A stretch of 40,459 bases of DNA from Flavobacterium sp. UBA7680 (GCF_002482975.1 NZ_DLHA01000043.1:1-40459); one strand, 5' to 3'. Numbered from the stretch's first letter, positions 26,401-33,600 are shown. Notes: generated by a model not told the origin, from the sequence alone. Made by a program: numbers and translations.

Positions 26401-28160
26401 ACATTTGAAGCGTTTTTCCAAGTATAAGTTACTGTACCAACGGAATTACTTACCGTTCCCGCAGTTACCGTTCCGGTACTTGCACCAAAACAAATTACAT
26501 CCGTTTTAGAAGAAGCTGCTAAAGCTAAAGCTGCACTAGGCTGCGTGATCGTAACAGAGTTAGTTTGAGAAGAACAGCTGTCAGTAACAGTTAAAGTGTA
26601 AGTTCCCGCCGGAAGATTCGAAACCGAAGCTGTAGTTCCAACAGTAACATTTGAAGCATTTTTCCAAGTATAAGTAACCGTTCCCACAGAATTGGTTACA
26701 ACACCTGCTGTTACTGTTCCAGTACTTTTTCCAAAACAAGAAACATCAGTTTTAGAAGAAGCAGCAAGAACCAACGCCGCACTAGGCTGTGTAATTTCAA
26801 CAGTTAAAATTCCTGTAGCACATCCATTACTATCTGTAGCTGTTACTCTGTAAGTTCCAAAACTTAAATTCGTTAAATCTTTTGTAGTGGCAAAATCGAC
26901 ATTGTTTTTTGTCCATTTATAAGTGTATGGAGCTTGTCCGCCAGTAGGAGTGTTTAAAGTAATAGCCCCGTTATTTACTCCAAAACAGGTTACATTTGTT
27001 TGCGATGCCAATGTTATAATTGGACAAGGCACATTAGTAGTAGGCGAGGTTATATTTTGAAATGTGGTGACACAAGCAGCATTTTGAAAATCTAGTCTTG
27101 ATGTACTTACTAATTGATTTCCGCAAGTATTAGGTTTTGGAGTCAATCGGTATTTTAAAGTGATAGTTTCAACATTCAAAAAGTCAATGTTCCAGTTGAT
27201 TTGCTGTCCCACAATTGTTACCGTTCCTTTTGATGGAGTTACCGTTCCAATTATAAAATTACTGTCAACAGTCTCTTTTTCAAAAGCTGTTGAAGGTATT
27301 TGTTTTGCAACCCAGGATAATTGAGTAAAAATCTGACCATAAATTCCAGTTAAGTCAGCTGCATTTTCTGTAAAAAAAGAACCTCCAGACTGAATCTGAT
27401 TTAAAGTATATTGTGCATTAGTTTGTTCAGTGCCGGAAATAGCACCAAATAATCCAACAGAAAAAATTTGATTGTTATAACTCGTACCAGAAACCGTTAC
27501 CGTTTTTGCAGCCGTCGCAGCTGTTATAGCACTTTGAATACAAGTTCCCTGCTGACCATCAGAACAGCTTGCACCATTCGTTCCTGTTGCGTTAGCAACC
27601 CCATCAGTTAATAAAACAATACTTCTGGCAGTAGCACAGTCATAAGTAGCGCCGTCCAAAACTGTTTTTGCTTTTACAAGACCATCCTGAATATTGGTAC
27701 TTCCATTTGCAGAAAGCCCATTTATAACAGATATTAAATCTGCCTGTCCAGAAGCGAGGGTTAAATTTCTTCGTATTGACGCTGTAGTACTGTAAGTTAC
27801 TATAGCTACTCTGTTTTTGTTGGTTGTATTATTTGCAGGTAAAAACATTTTGTTGATAAAATCAATAGCAGCATCTTGCGCCCGGGATAATGGCTTAGGA
27901 TTGTTTCCATCTCCCATACTTCCTGATACGTCAATTACTAAAACAACTTCTAAAGGTCTTGCCACAGGATTTGATCCCTGAATTTTTAGTTCTACATCTA
28001 ATGCACCACAGACTCCGGGAGCTACAGTAACAATTTTTGTTGGTGTAATGGTTTGTGCAAAGCCTATTGTAGAAAAAAGTAAAAACAACAACAGATAAAA
28101 TGCTTTGTTAATCTTTTTTGTAAACTTGAAAGAGTGTAAAGTTTTTTTCATTTTATGCAA
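17466..28160 (-). CDS. Giant T9SS-secreted adhesin: VWA, SprB repeats, HYR-like repeats, type B sorting domain
   Basis: 3564 residues, presumably exported by Sec, then by type IX secretion to the cell surface. Order: signal peptide to about 36 (ending IGFAQ). A VWA domain (about 68-290) has the MIDAS DVSGSM at 77-82. One diverged SprB repeat (about 380-458) precedes nine 82-residue SprB-type repeats (459-1196; each with CFG and SCSS cysteines), then three diverged copies. Eight near-identical 90-residue HYR/Ig-like repeats follow (1510-2229; TTAPTWTTQ, ECSN, DLCD, SEGC, DDCGN), then diverged copies. A carboxypeptidase-regulatory-like domain lies near 2655-2740 and an SdrD-like segment with DVNSNGIQDEWYDANNDG near 2750. 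Several NDD-starting cadherin-like modules follow (2940-3400), and a CHU_C type B sorting domain (about 3465-3564, HNAFSPNGDGINDVFVI, IYNRWG). It heads the sprF-like/ompA-like operon. Probably an adhesin for gliding or surface binding; the ligand is unknown. Confidence 0.93.
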   Translation of the reverse strand: MHKMKKTLHSFKFTKKINKAFYLLLFLLFSTIGFAQTITPTKIVTVAPGVCGALDVELKIQGSNPVARPLEVVLVIDVSGSMGDGNNPKPLSRAQDAAIDFINKMFLPANNTTNKNRVAIVTYSTTASIRRNLTLASGQADLISVINGLSANGSTNIQDGLVKAKTVLDGATYDCATARSIVLLTDGVANATGTNGASCSDGQQGTCIQSAITAATAAKTVTVSGTSYNNQIFSVGLFGAISGTEQTNAQYTLNQIQSGGSFFTENAADLTGIYGQIFTQLSWVAKQIPSTAFEKETVDSNFIIGTVTPSKGTVTIVGQQINWNIDFLNVETITLKYRLTPKPNTCGNQLVSTSRLDFQNAACVTTFQNITSPTTNVPCPIITLASQTNVTCFGVNNGAITLNTPTGGQAPYTYKWTKNNVDFATTKDLTNLSFGTYRVTATDSNGCATGILTVEITQPSAALVLAASSKTDVSCFGKSTGTVTAGVVTNSVGTVTYTWKNASNVTVGTTASVSNLPAGTYTLTVTDSCSSQTNSVTITQPSAALALAASSKTDVICFGASTGTVTAGTVSNSVGTVTYTWKNASNVAVGSTASVSNLPAGIYTLTVSDSCSSQTNSVTITQPNAALALAASSKTDVICFGASTGTVTAGVVTNSVGTVTYTWKNASNVTVGTTALVSNLPAGTYTLTVSDSCSSQTNSVTITQPNAALALAASSKTDVICFGASTGTVTAGAVTNSVGTVAYTWKNSSNTTVGTTASVSNLPAGTYTLTITDSCSSQTNSVTITQPSAALALAASSKTDVICFGASTGTVTAGVVTNSVGTVTYTWKNASNVTVGTTASVSNLPEGTYTLTVSDNCSSQSNSVTITQPSAALALSASSKTDVTCFGASTGTVTAGTVTNSVGTVTYTWKNASNVTVGTTASVSNLPAGTYTLTVTDSCSSQTNSVTITQPSAALALSASSKTDVTCYSASTGTVTAGTVTNSVGTVTYTWKNNSNTTVGTTATVSNLPAGTYTLTVTDSCSSQTNSVTITQPSAALALAASSKTDVTCFGVSTGTVTAGVVTNSVGTVTYSWTNSLNAVVGNTASVSNLPAGTYTLTVSDNCSSRSNSVTINQPSAALALSASSKIDVSCFGESTGSLTAGTVTNAVGTVIYNWTNSSNVSVGNTASVSNLPAGTYTLTVTDNCSSQSNSVTISQPGAVLTCSITQNKAVTANGLSNGEATVTPIGGNGNYTYLWDNNETTQKAVGLNAGLHTVTVTDEKGCTTTCSITITEPNVLSCSITQNSAVKCFGESNGQATVTAIGGNGDYTYLWDNNETTTQAVSLNAGLHTVTVTDKLGYTTTCTVTITQPQEALSATTTQVDVVCGGGNTGSATVFASGGTSPYTYSWNTNPAQTSATATTLAAGNYSVIVTDANLCTVTKSVTIIDGDSVKPIIDPLPETSTINCPAEPAFAQATATDNIETIASLTYEDAIVPGNCAGSYTKTRTWTATDSCGNVSLPVSQTIIVQDTTAPTWTTQAGSLNQTIECSNAEALTSAQALFPTASDLCDADVSNITKVSGQFVASEGCANAGTYTNTWTVKDDCGNTSDTFTQIITIQDTTAPTWTTQAGSLNQTIECSNAEALTSAQALFPTASDLCDIDVSNITKVSGQFTASEGCSNAGTYTNTWTVKDDCGNTSDTFTQIITIQDTTAPTWTTQAGSLNQTIECSNQEALTAAQALFPSASDLCDSDVSNITKVSGQFTASEGCANSGTYTNTWTVKDDCGNTSDTFTQVITIQDTTSPTWTTQSGSLNLTIECSNQEALTSAQALFPTASDLCDADVSNITKVSGQFVASEGCSNSGTYTNTWTVKDDCGNTSDTFTQIITIQDTTAPTWATQSGSLNQTIECSNAEALTAAQALFPTASDLCDADVSNITKVSGQFVASEGCANSGTYTNTWTVKDDCGNTSDTFTQVITIQDTTAPTWTTQSGSLNQTIECSNAEALTSAQALFPTASDLCDADVSNITKVSGQFVASEGCGNSGTYTNTWTVKDDCGNTSDTFTQIITIQDTTAPTWTTQNGSLNQTIECSNVEALATAQALFPTASDLCDLDVTNITKVSGQFVASEGCANSGTYTNTWTVKDDCGNTSNTFTQIITIQDTTAPTWTTQAGSLNQTIECSNAEALTSAQALFPTASDLCDADVSNITKVSGQFVASEGCSNAGTYTNTWTVKDNCENTSDTFTQIITIQDTTAPTWTTQTGSLDVTLQCTDTEGLNNAQTQAPIATDNCNGTVTYTKTTGELQRGSCGSTGTYTNTWTAKDSCNNTSTIFTQVITIQDTAAPTWVTQAGTLNVTLQCSDTAGLENAQNQAPTATANCTVVTYEKTSGQFVSSEGCSNAGTYTNSWIAKDDCGNVTDSFIQIITIQDTTPPAFTGNLPTDITVSCDAVPEPANIEASDNCSGNLPIVFSEIKSNVLNECGTDYTLTRKWTTSDCGGNTVSHTQIITVRDTTPPTGTAPADVTDLQSIIDIPAPNPQVIIDAADNCSSTVTITISDSNNGGSGCNGNAYILTRTYTLTDCSGNKTELVQTFTVENKVSVTGIATNVTCFGKNDGSILVTNSPGSTVVITNDQNEVIGNTNLPAGTYTLTATSAVNGENQTCTATATVVITQPEYSTKISGYVMNVNNNSGIANVMVTLIPQGTTTGPILLRITGTDGGYSFTGMSAGSYLVQVQDATLNSVYQLYPTDSSLFFTVLEDCTFQEHTFNYGSSTLPVLGDYVWYDVNSNGIQDEWYDANNDGVVTKNVPDSGGGIDYSLWEWIDFNGDGSYQGPSNVGELNAGGFGNAASPNVIIDGPNGYHKEVIIGIEGYWRDRPNTENPYGQYTIKLVKDANLDAMAAALGATGLVKVLPNLANKKATAKTGKIQMHTVCSTTSPNSYIVNVTPQDLVHLDNDFGINCKEYRDIVANDDSAGPLAGVNHTTTNVLNVLVNDTLEGNAVTVSDVIITTVTPNEFLQLNPDGSVDVLPNAPVGTLTLVYQICEADQTSNCDTATVTITIVAPVMTVTATPICVNDVPYIDYVVTPGNFIPVNGVTIAWANAQNTVITTMTNLPLSGRVLWPGAVVNEAGNGIDWPGWIFENNKWVQGADGFESLRPTVNLTISVNPSETITVNYPPADPYCIARPTFAIVANDDNPPAITAPAGVTNIVNVYNNDTLNNDPVNPADVTLTTVTPDPTNTITLNPDGSVDVAPNSLAGTYTLTYQICENADAGNCDTAIVTVIIVEPAPPTPVVANDDVYTNIGCNTFGLVGNVLSNDFKGQLPATLELVNFTLLAENENNAKTDPNITIDNQGNVTVSSLTPAGTYTYTYRICDKLSAENCDTATVTITVVPNGIVNITSESCNDDSSLINLSNLLPEGTPITGTWIDTNETNALQGNIFNPFGLALGNYIFEYKITDENCPRSVLLNMEVNNDCHVLACGNILVHNAFSPNGDGINDVFVIDSINDITCYPENTVEIYNRWGILVFETSNYNNTTNAFDGTSRGRTTVNKSDGLPSGTYFYILTYKSLNGNNEIQNNKEDGYLYLSK
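21474..23633 (-). repeat. Eight tandem 270-bp repeats inside the adhesin gene
   Basis: Eight in-frame units of exactly 270 bp (90 aa) starting at the TTAPTW motif. Units differ mostly by synonymous or single-residue changes (AEAL/QEAL/VEAL; ADV/IDV/SDV/LDV). Each encodes four conserved cysteines (ECSN, LCD, EGC, DDC or DNC). Two diverged units follow downstream. Plus-strand ORFs in this stretch recur at the same 270-bp phase and are shadows. Confidence 0.95.
24573..26786 (-). repeat. Nine tandem 246-bp SprB-type repeats inside the adhesin gene
   Basis: Nine in-frame units of exactly 246 bp (82 aa), each starting P-S/N-AAL and ending TNSVTITQ or SNSVTITQ. The first and last units are the most diverged; the middle units are nearly identical, consistent with recent expansion by unequal recombination. 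Confidence 0.95.
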
Positions 28161-28199
28161 GTTTAAATTGAAAAACGGCTAAATATTTTTTCAGAATAT

Positions 28200-28751
28200 T
28201 TAATTTTCAGAAGGATTGTTTACAATCGTATGTACCACAGTGTTAACTGTGTAGTTAGAGCAGTTTGTAGACACAGCGTTTATTTGCGTGCAATTCCATT
28301 TATTGAATGACGTACCTTGCGGAACTGTCAGATGAATTGAAAAAGTTGCAGTTTGATTGGCTGGAACTGTAATAGAAGTTATCAGAGATGAATTGTTATC
28401 CAAAAAAGCACTATTTAGATTAACATTATCAGATGTACGGGTACCATCGTTATTGGAGCAGGTTGAATTTACATTAATGGCATTCAAATTATAAACATCT
28501 GTCGAATTGCCTTCATTCGTTAAAACAAGAGTAAAATAAGCACCACCTTCGCCAGCATTACTATAGTTTCTGTTTTTCTCAACTTCTAAAGTCGTTTTGC
28601 ATGCACCCGACTGTGCAAATGAGATGGTAGAGATCAGGAAGAGTGTTAATGAAAAAATGTTTTTTTGAAAGATATTTTTAGAGAGTAAAAAAATATACTT
28701 ACAATTGCTCACAAATTTTACGGCCTTTTTAAGAGTAGTTTTACTTTTCAT
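28200..28751 (-). CDS. Small secreted protein at the head of the adhesin operon
   Basis: 183 residues with a long basic N-terminus and a hydrophobic signal ending SFAQ at about residue 47. The mature part (about 136 aa) is rich in Asn, Ser and Thr and looks like a single beta-sandwich of the DUF11/Fn3-like type: AYFTLVLTNEGNSTDVYNLN, then SITVPANQTATFSIHLTVPQ. Four cysteines suggest disulfides. It ends 39 nt before the giant adhesin start. I cannot assign a family; an accessory subunit or chaperone of the adhesin is inference from position only. An alternative start further in is possible because the N-terminus is unusually long. Confidence 0.6.
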   Translation of the reverse strand: MKSKTTLKKAVKFVSNCKYIFLLSKNIFQKNIFSLTLFLISTISFAQSGACKTTLEVEKNRNYSNAGEGGAYFTLVLTNEGNSTDVYNLNAINVNSTCSNNDGTRTSDNVNLNSAFLDNNSSLITSITVPANQTATFSIHLTVPQGTSFNKWNCTQINAVSTNCSNYTVNTVVHTIVNNPSEN

Positions 28752-29248
28752 AACTTAAAGAATTTAGTTTGTGATATTCTTGAAATTTTAACATAATCAA
28801 AATTATATTAGAGTTTTTCTAATTGATTTTTTTTATCTGTAACTAACCTAAAAACTCGTTTAACTACTCTTTTTTTATCAAAAATTGCCTCAAAAAAAGT
28901 TTTTTTTAACTGGTTCGGTAAAATTTTATTACTGATTTTTCTTTCTTTTTTGTCAAAAATTATGTTACTTGATCGATACTAAATGGTTAATAATCAATTA
29001 TTTGGTTAATTTATTGTCAATATCAAAATCTCGTCTAAATGCAGTTTTACTAGACGAAGAACATTTTTTTAGAAATAGAAAAATCAAAAAAAACGGATTG
29101 TTAACGTTTTGAGGATTATTTATTCTTGTTAAAATTTCCATTTAATGTTAACAGAAATAAAAAAAAGGGGAGTATTAAAATATCTTTTGTAAATTAGAAC
29201 TTAAATAAAATCGCAGTCCTTTTTTGCGGTTTTTTAAACCTCCTGTTT
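28752..29248. other. 497-bp divergent intergenic region
   Basis: AT-rich region between the adhesin operon (minus) and the polyphosphate operon (plus). No gene is seen. It should contain both promoters; only a -7 candidate for the adhesin operon is identified (28798-28805). A weak hairpin, GCAGTCCTTTTTTGC (29212-29226), lies just before the sixA-like gene. Confidence 0.5.
28798..28805 (-). promoter_or_regulatory. Putative -7 element of the adhesin operon
   Basis: On the minus strand this reads TAATTTTG, a match to TAnnTTTG, 47 nt before the ATG of the 183-aa gene. Upstream at the expected distance there is TTA rather than TTG, so support is partial. Confidence 0.35.
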
Positions 29249-29734
29249 ATGAAAAATTTAATTTTAATACGTCATGCTAAATCAAGCTGGGAAGCCCCTT
29301 TAAAAGATTTCGACAGACCTTTAATGAAGAGAGGGATTTTAGATGCTCACGAAGTTTCGACAAATATTTCAAAATATCTTCCTAAGACTTATATTATATG
29401 GAGCAGTACGGCTGCACGTGCTTCAGAAACCGCTTTGATTTTTGCACAAAACATTTCATACCCCATAGAAAGCATCATTTATAAAGACGATCTATATACT
29501 TTTGATGAAAGACAACTCGAAAAAGTTATCAAATCGTGTGATAATAGTTTAGAAAGCGTTATTCTTTTTGGACATAACGAGGCTATTACAAATTTTGTTA
29601 ATAAATTTGGGGATGTTTTTATCGATAATGTCCCAACTTCAGGCTTTGTTTCATTGCAATTTGATTCAGAAAGCTGGGATTCAATCAATAAAGGCAAAAC
29701 CAATAAAACATTATTCCCCAAAGACCTAAAATAA
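29249..29734 (+). CDS. sixA: SixA-like histidine phosphatase
   Basis: 161-residue phosphohistidine/phosphoglycerate-mutase-like protein. The catalytic motif is the RHA variant in LILIRHAKSSWEAP; the second arginine is in SSTAARASETAL, and the second histidine in ILFGHNEAITNFVN. Short SixA-type proteins remove phosphate from phosphohistidine on signalling proteins. It starts the operon with ppk1, whose GTG start is 5 nt after this stop; a link to phosphate or polyphosphate control is plausible. Cytoplasmic. Confidence 0.85.
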   Translation: MKNLILIRHAKSSWEAPLKDFDRPLMKRGILDAHEVSTNISKYLPKTYIIWSSTAARASETALIFAQNISYPIESIIYKDDLYTFDERQLEKVIKSCDNSLESVILFGHNEAITNFVNKFGDVFIDNVPTSGFVSLQFDSESWDSINKGKTNKTLFPKDLK

Positions 29735-29739
29735 ATCAA

Positions 29740-31818
29740 GTGTACGAACAGAAATATATCGATAGAGAAAAAAGCTGGTTAGCGTTTAATGCAAGAGTAC
29801 TTCAGGAAGCCGCAGATAATACGGTTCCGCTTTTAGACAGACTGCGTTTTGTTGGAATTTTTTCAAACAATTTAGATGAATTTTTTAGAGTTCGATACGC
29901 GGCAATTCGAAGATTAAGCCTTTCCGGAATTTCCGGCGAAAAATATTTAGGCGGAGTTTCTGCTCATCAATTAATTAAAGATATTACAGAAATTGTAATT
30001 CAGCAGCAATCAGAAAGTTTACGTATTCTTGGAAATATCGAAGCTGAGCTTGAAGCAGAAAATATATTTATAATAAACGAAGATCAGATTACAGCAAAAC
30101 AAGAATGTTTTCTAAAGGACTTCTTCATGCAAAAATTAAGTCCGGAGTTAGTCACCATTATCTTAAATGACCTTGCTGTATTTCCGGTTTTAAAAGATAC
30201 ATTGGGATATTTAGCCGTTCGTCTTGAATTAAAAAATGATGAGGTTCGTTACGCTTTAATAGAAATTCCTAAAACCATAAACAGGTTTGTCGTACTTCCT
30301 TCAGAAGATGACAAACAATACGTGATTTTAATTGATGATGTTATTCGTTACAAACTAAAAAACATCTTTAATATATTCGATTACAAAAGTGTTTCGGCAC
30401 ACATGATCAAAATTACGCGTGACGCACAGTTAGATATAGACAGCGATTTGAGTAAAAGTATGCTCGAAAAAATTGCTACATCTGTAAAAGACCGTCGTAT
30501 AGGAGAACCTGTTCGTTTTATTTACGACAGTTTAATTGAAGATGATACGCTGCGATTCTTTTTAGATAAAATGAAAATCGTAGAAACCGATAGTATAATT
30601 CCCGGAGGAAGATATCACAACCGACGCGATTATATGGATTTTCCAAATTTAGGGCGTTACGATTTACTTTATAAACCAAATGAACCTTTACCGGTTCCGG
30701 GTTTGAGTCTTGACGGAAGTATTCTGGAAAAAATCAATAAAAAAGATTATCTGATACATACTCCATATCAGTCATTTTCGTATTTGACAAAATTTTTGAG
30801 AGAAGCAGCCCTAGATCCAAAAGTAACAAGTATAAAAATTACGTTGTATCGTTTAGCAAAGAACTCACAAATTATCAGTTCATTGATTAATGCCGCAAAA
30901 AATGGTAAAAAAGTAGTCGTTCAAATTGAACTTCAGGCACGTTTTGACGAAGCTTCGAATATTTCCTATGCAGAGCAAATGCAGACCGAAGGAATTGAAC
31001 TTATTTTTGGAATAAAAGGACTAAAAGTGCACAGTAAAATATGTGTAATCGAAAGAACCGAAGACGGAAAAAATCGTCGTTACGGATTTATTTCAACAGG
31101 AAACTTTAACGAGTCGACTGCTAAAATTTATACCGATGTAACACTTTTTACCTGCCATCAGGGAATTTTAAAAGATGTTTCGAAAATATTCGAATTCTTC
31201 GATATCAATTATAGAATTCACAGATACAAGCATTTAATAGTTTCGCCGCATTATACAAGAACAAAATTTATAAAACTGATAGACCGTGAAATTCTTCATG
31301 CATTAGCCGGAAGAAAAACATTTATCAAATTAAAAATGAATAGTTTATCTGATTTTAAAATGATAGATAAGCTATACGAAGCAAGTAATGCCGGAGTTAA
31401 AATTCAGTTGAATGTAAGAGGAATTTGCTGCCTGATTCCGGGAATACCTGGAATGAGCGAAAACATTGAAGCCATAAGCATTGTCGATAATTATCTGGAA
31501 CATACAAGAGTATACATTTTTGGAAATGCAGGTCTAAACGAAGTATACATTTCGTCAGCCGATTTCATGACCAGAAACCTTGACGGAAGAGTAGAAGTAA
31601 CCTGCCCGGTTTACGATCACGAAATCAAAAAAGAACTAATCGACAATTTCAATATTGCCTGGAAAGGAAACGTAAAAGTAAGATACCATTCCTATAAATT
31701 AGATAATAAATATAAGCCTAGAAATCATCATGCCCCATTTAGAGCACAATTTGAAACCTATAAATATTATCAAGATAAAATTGCGGTACTAGAAGAGGTT
31801 CCTCAAAAAGTAGACTAA
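29740..31818 (+). CDS. ppk1: Polyphosphate kinase 1
   Basis: 692 residues, standard length. It polymerises the gamma-phosphate of ATP into inorganic polyphosphate, reversibly, at the membrane or in the cytosol. The GTG at 29740 gives the expected N-terminus YIDREKSWLAFNARVLQEA. Other motifs: FSNNLDEFFRVRYAAIRR, a middle domain with SIKITLYRLAKNSQI, the phospho-accepting histidine region in KGLKVHSKICVIER, and FISTGNFNESTAKIYTD plus SSADFMTRNLDGRVEV at the C-terminal phospholipase-D-like domains. Second gene of sixA-ppk1-ppx. Confidence 0.96.
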   Translation: MYEQKYIDREKSWLAFNARVLQEAADNTVPLLDRLRFVGIFSNNLDEFFRVRYAAIRRLSLSGISGEKYLGGVSAHQLIKDITEIVIQQQSESLRILGNIEAELEAENIFIINEDQITAKQECFLKDFFMQKLSPELVTIILNDLAVFPVLKDTLGYLAVRLELKNDEVRYALIEIPKTINRFVVLPSEDDKQYVILIDDVIRYKLKNIFNIFDYKSVSAHMIKITRDAQLDIDSDLSKSMLEKIATSVKDRRIGEPVRFIYDSLIEDDTLRFFLDKMKIVETDSIIPGGRYHNRRDYMDFPNLGRYDLLYKPNEPLPVPGLSLDGSILEKINKKDYLIHTPYQSFSYLTKFLREAALDPKVTSIKITLYRLAKNSQIISSLINAAKNGKKVVVQIELQARFDEASNISYAEQMQTEGIELIFGIKGLKVHSKICVIERTEDGKNRRYGFISTGNFNESTAKIYTDVTLFTCHQGILKDVSKIFEFFDINYRIHRYKHLIVSPHYTRTKFIKLIDREILHALAGRKTFIKLKMNSLSDFKMIDKLYEASNAGVKIQLNVRGICCLIPGIPGMSENIEAISIVDNYLEHTRVYIFGNAGLNEVYISSADFMTRNLDGRVEVTCPVYDHEIKKELIDNFNIAWKGNVKVRYHSYKLDNKYKPRNHHAPFRAQFETYKYYQDKIAVLEEVPQKVD

Positions 31819-31854
31819 ATAATTAAATTCAATTACAAAAATCATAGAGTGAGC

Positions 31855-32745
31855 ATGATTAATATAAGGAAATTTGCAGCAATAGATATCGGTTCAAATG
31901 CCATGAGGCTTCTGATTTCGAATGTTGTAGAACAAGATGGAAAAGAACCGCAGTTTAATAAAAGTTCACTTGTTCGTGTGCCAATTCGTTTGGGACAAGA
32001 CGCCTTTACCGTAGGAGAAATTTCAGAAGAAAATATAGATCGAATGGTCGATGCCATGAAAGCATTCAACCTTTTGATGAAAGTACATAAAGTAGAACGT
32101 TATATGGCATTTGCAACCTCTGCAATGCGCGAAGCTTATAACGCAAAAGAAGTTGTGGCTTTAATCAAGAAAAAAGCCGACATTAAAATTGAAATTATTG
32201 ATGGTAAAAAAGAAGCAGCAATTATTGCTTCTACAGATTTGCATCATTTATTAAAAAGAGACGAAACCTATCTTTTTGTTGATGTTGGAGGCGGAAGTAC
32301 AGAATTTACTTTGTTCTCTGACGGAAAAATGATTACTTCAAGATCATTCAAAGCCGGAACGGTTCGTTTGCTGAATAATATGGTTCACGAGGTAGTTTGG
32401 GATGAAATCGAAAAATGGATTAAAGCCAATACTGCAGATTACGATGAAGTTACATTGATTGGTTCTGGAGGAAACATCAATAAACTGTTTAAAATGTCTG
32501 GAAAACAGCAGGAAAAACCGCTTTCATACATTTACATCAATTCACAATATGCCTTTTTAAATTCATTGACTTACGAACAAAGAATTGCCGAATTAGGTTT
32601 AAACTCAGACCGTGCCGACGTTATTATCCACGCAACCCGCATTTATTTAAATGCGATGAAATGGAGTGGAGCGCGCCAGATTTATGTTCCAAAAATCGGA
32701 CTTTCTGATGGAATTGTAAAAGCGATGTATTACGGTAAAATTTAA
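31855..32745 (+). CDS. ppx: Exopolyphosphatase (Ppx/GppA family)
   Basis: ASKHA-fold phosphatase of 296 aa, the short bacterial form without the C-terminal HD domain. Motifs: FAAIDIGSNAMRLLI (phosphate 1), MAFATSAMREA, LFVDVGGGSTEFTLF (phosphate 2), FKAGTVRL and LIGSGGNINK (adenosine-type loop). The ATG at 31855 is chosen over the GTG at 31849 because it adds no extra leader residues. It degrades polyphosphate or pppGpp and lies 36 nt after ppk1, so synthesis and breakdown are encoded together. Confidence 0.93.
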   Translation: MINIRKFAAIDIGSNAMRLLISNVVEQDGKEPQFNKSSLVRVPIRLGQDAFTVGEISEENIDRMVDAMKAFNLLMKVHKVERYMAFATSAMREAYNAKEVVALIKKKADIKIEIIDGKKEAAIIASTDLHHLLKRDETYLFVDVGGGSTEFTLFSDGKMITSRSFKAGTVRLLNNMVHEVVWDEIEKWIKANTADYDEVTLIGSGGNINKLFKMSGKQQEKPLSYIYINSQYAFLNSLTYEQRIAELGLNSDRADVIIHATRIYLNAMKWSGARQIYVPKIGLSDGIVKAMYYGKI

Positions 32746-32752
32746 TTTTTTT

Positions 32753-32861
32753 AGCCACGACTCGAGCGATAGCGAACAGGCGAAGCAATTACACGAATTT
32801 ACACTAATTTCGTTATTCAAAAGTGTAAAAATAATTCGTGGAAATTCGTGTAATTTGTGGC
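32753..32861. repeat. GCCACGA...TTGTGGC palindromic element with an insertion
   Basis: The arms GCCACGA (32754) and TTGTGGC (to 32861) enclose repeats of ACACGAATTTAC and ATTCGTGGAAATTCGTG. The left arm is interrupted by about 25 bases containing GCGATAGCGAA (32766-32776). A cleaner copy lies at 34185-34269. Confidence 0.7.
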
Positions 32862-32874
32862 AAAACCTTCATAA

Positions 32875-33441
32875 ATGAAATCAATTTTTCAGTCCATACA
32901 GGATTTCTCTGAGGGAGAATTATCCCTTTTAGATGATTTAATAACTTTTCGTACACTGAAAAAAGGGGAACTTTTATTGACTGAAGATCAAGTTTGCAAC
33001 GAAATTGTATTTATAAAGAAAGGAATTTTACGTTCCTTTTTTTTGAACCATAAAGGCGACGAAATCACGAATTGTTTCGCTTTCGAAAATGAATTCATGG
33101 CCTCATTTGCCAGTTTTATAACAGAAGAAAAAGCAGAAGAAAACATTCAGGCCTTAACTGAAACTGAACTTCAGATTTTAGATCGTAAAGGTTTAGAAAA
33201 ACTCTATCAATCAGGCTCTAACTGGCAGGAAACAGGAAGAAAATTAACAGAATTAGAATTTGTAAACCTGCATAAAAGAATGGTTTCTTTTCAGAAATTA
33301 TCCGGAGCCCAACGTTATGAAGAATTGTATAAGAATCATCAAAAATACATTCAGTTAATTCCGCTACAATATCTAGCATCTTATTTAGGCGTAACACCAA
33401 GGCATTTAAGCCGAATCAGAAAATCAGTTTTGAGTTTTTAA
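32875..33441 (+). CDS. Crp/Fnr family transcriptional regulator
   Basis: 188 residues. A cupin-like cyclic-nucleotide-binding domain (about 10-120: TLKKGELLLTEDQVCNEIVF, IKKGILRSFFLNHKGDEI, FAFENEFMASFASF) is followed by a short helix-turn-helix at the C-terminus (LQYLASYLGVTPRHLSRIRK). There is no Fnr-type cysteine cluster, and the cAMP-binding Arg is not obvious, so the signal is unknown. This is the short YeiL-like form abundant in Bacteroidota. The adjacent oxidoreductase gene, 159 nt downstream in the same direction, is a likely target. Confidence 0.88.
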   Translation: MKSIFQSIQDFSEGELSLLDDLITFRTLKKGELLLTEDQVCNEIVFIKKGILRSFFLNHKGDEITNCFAFENEFMASFASFITEEKAEENIQALTETELQILDRKGLEKLYQSGSNWQETGRKLTELEFVNLHKRMVSFQKLSGAQRYEELYKNHQKYIQLIPLQYLASYLGVTPRHLSRIRKSVLSF

Positions 33442-33600
33442 TTTGAAGATGTAAAAGAAAAAATCTAATATTTTTAATTAGTTTTTCAGATTTAAAAAAA
33501 ATCATTAAAATCCTTTTAATCTGTGGCAAAAAATAAATTTTTCTAGACATTTGTCCAGTAAAATAAATAACCCGAATAGTATTTTTGAAAAAAAATTGAT

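Noticed and set aside
24573..26786. CRISPR-like regular repetition
   Set aside because: The units are 246 bp, in frame, and encode protein repeats; there are no short repeats with unique spacers.
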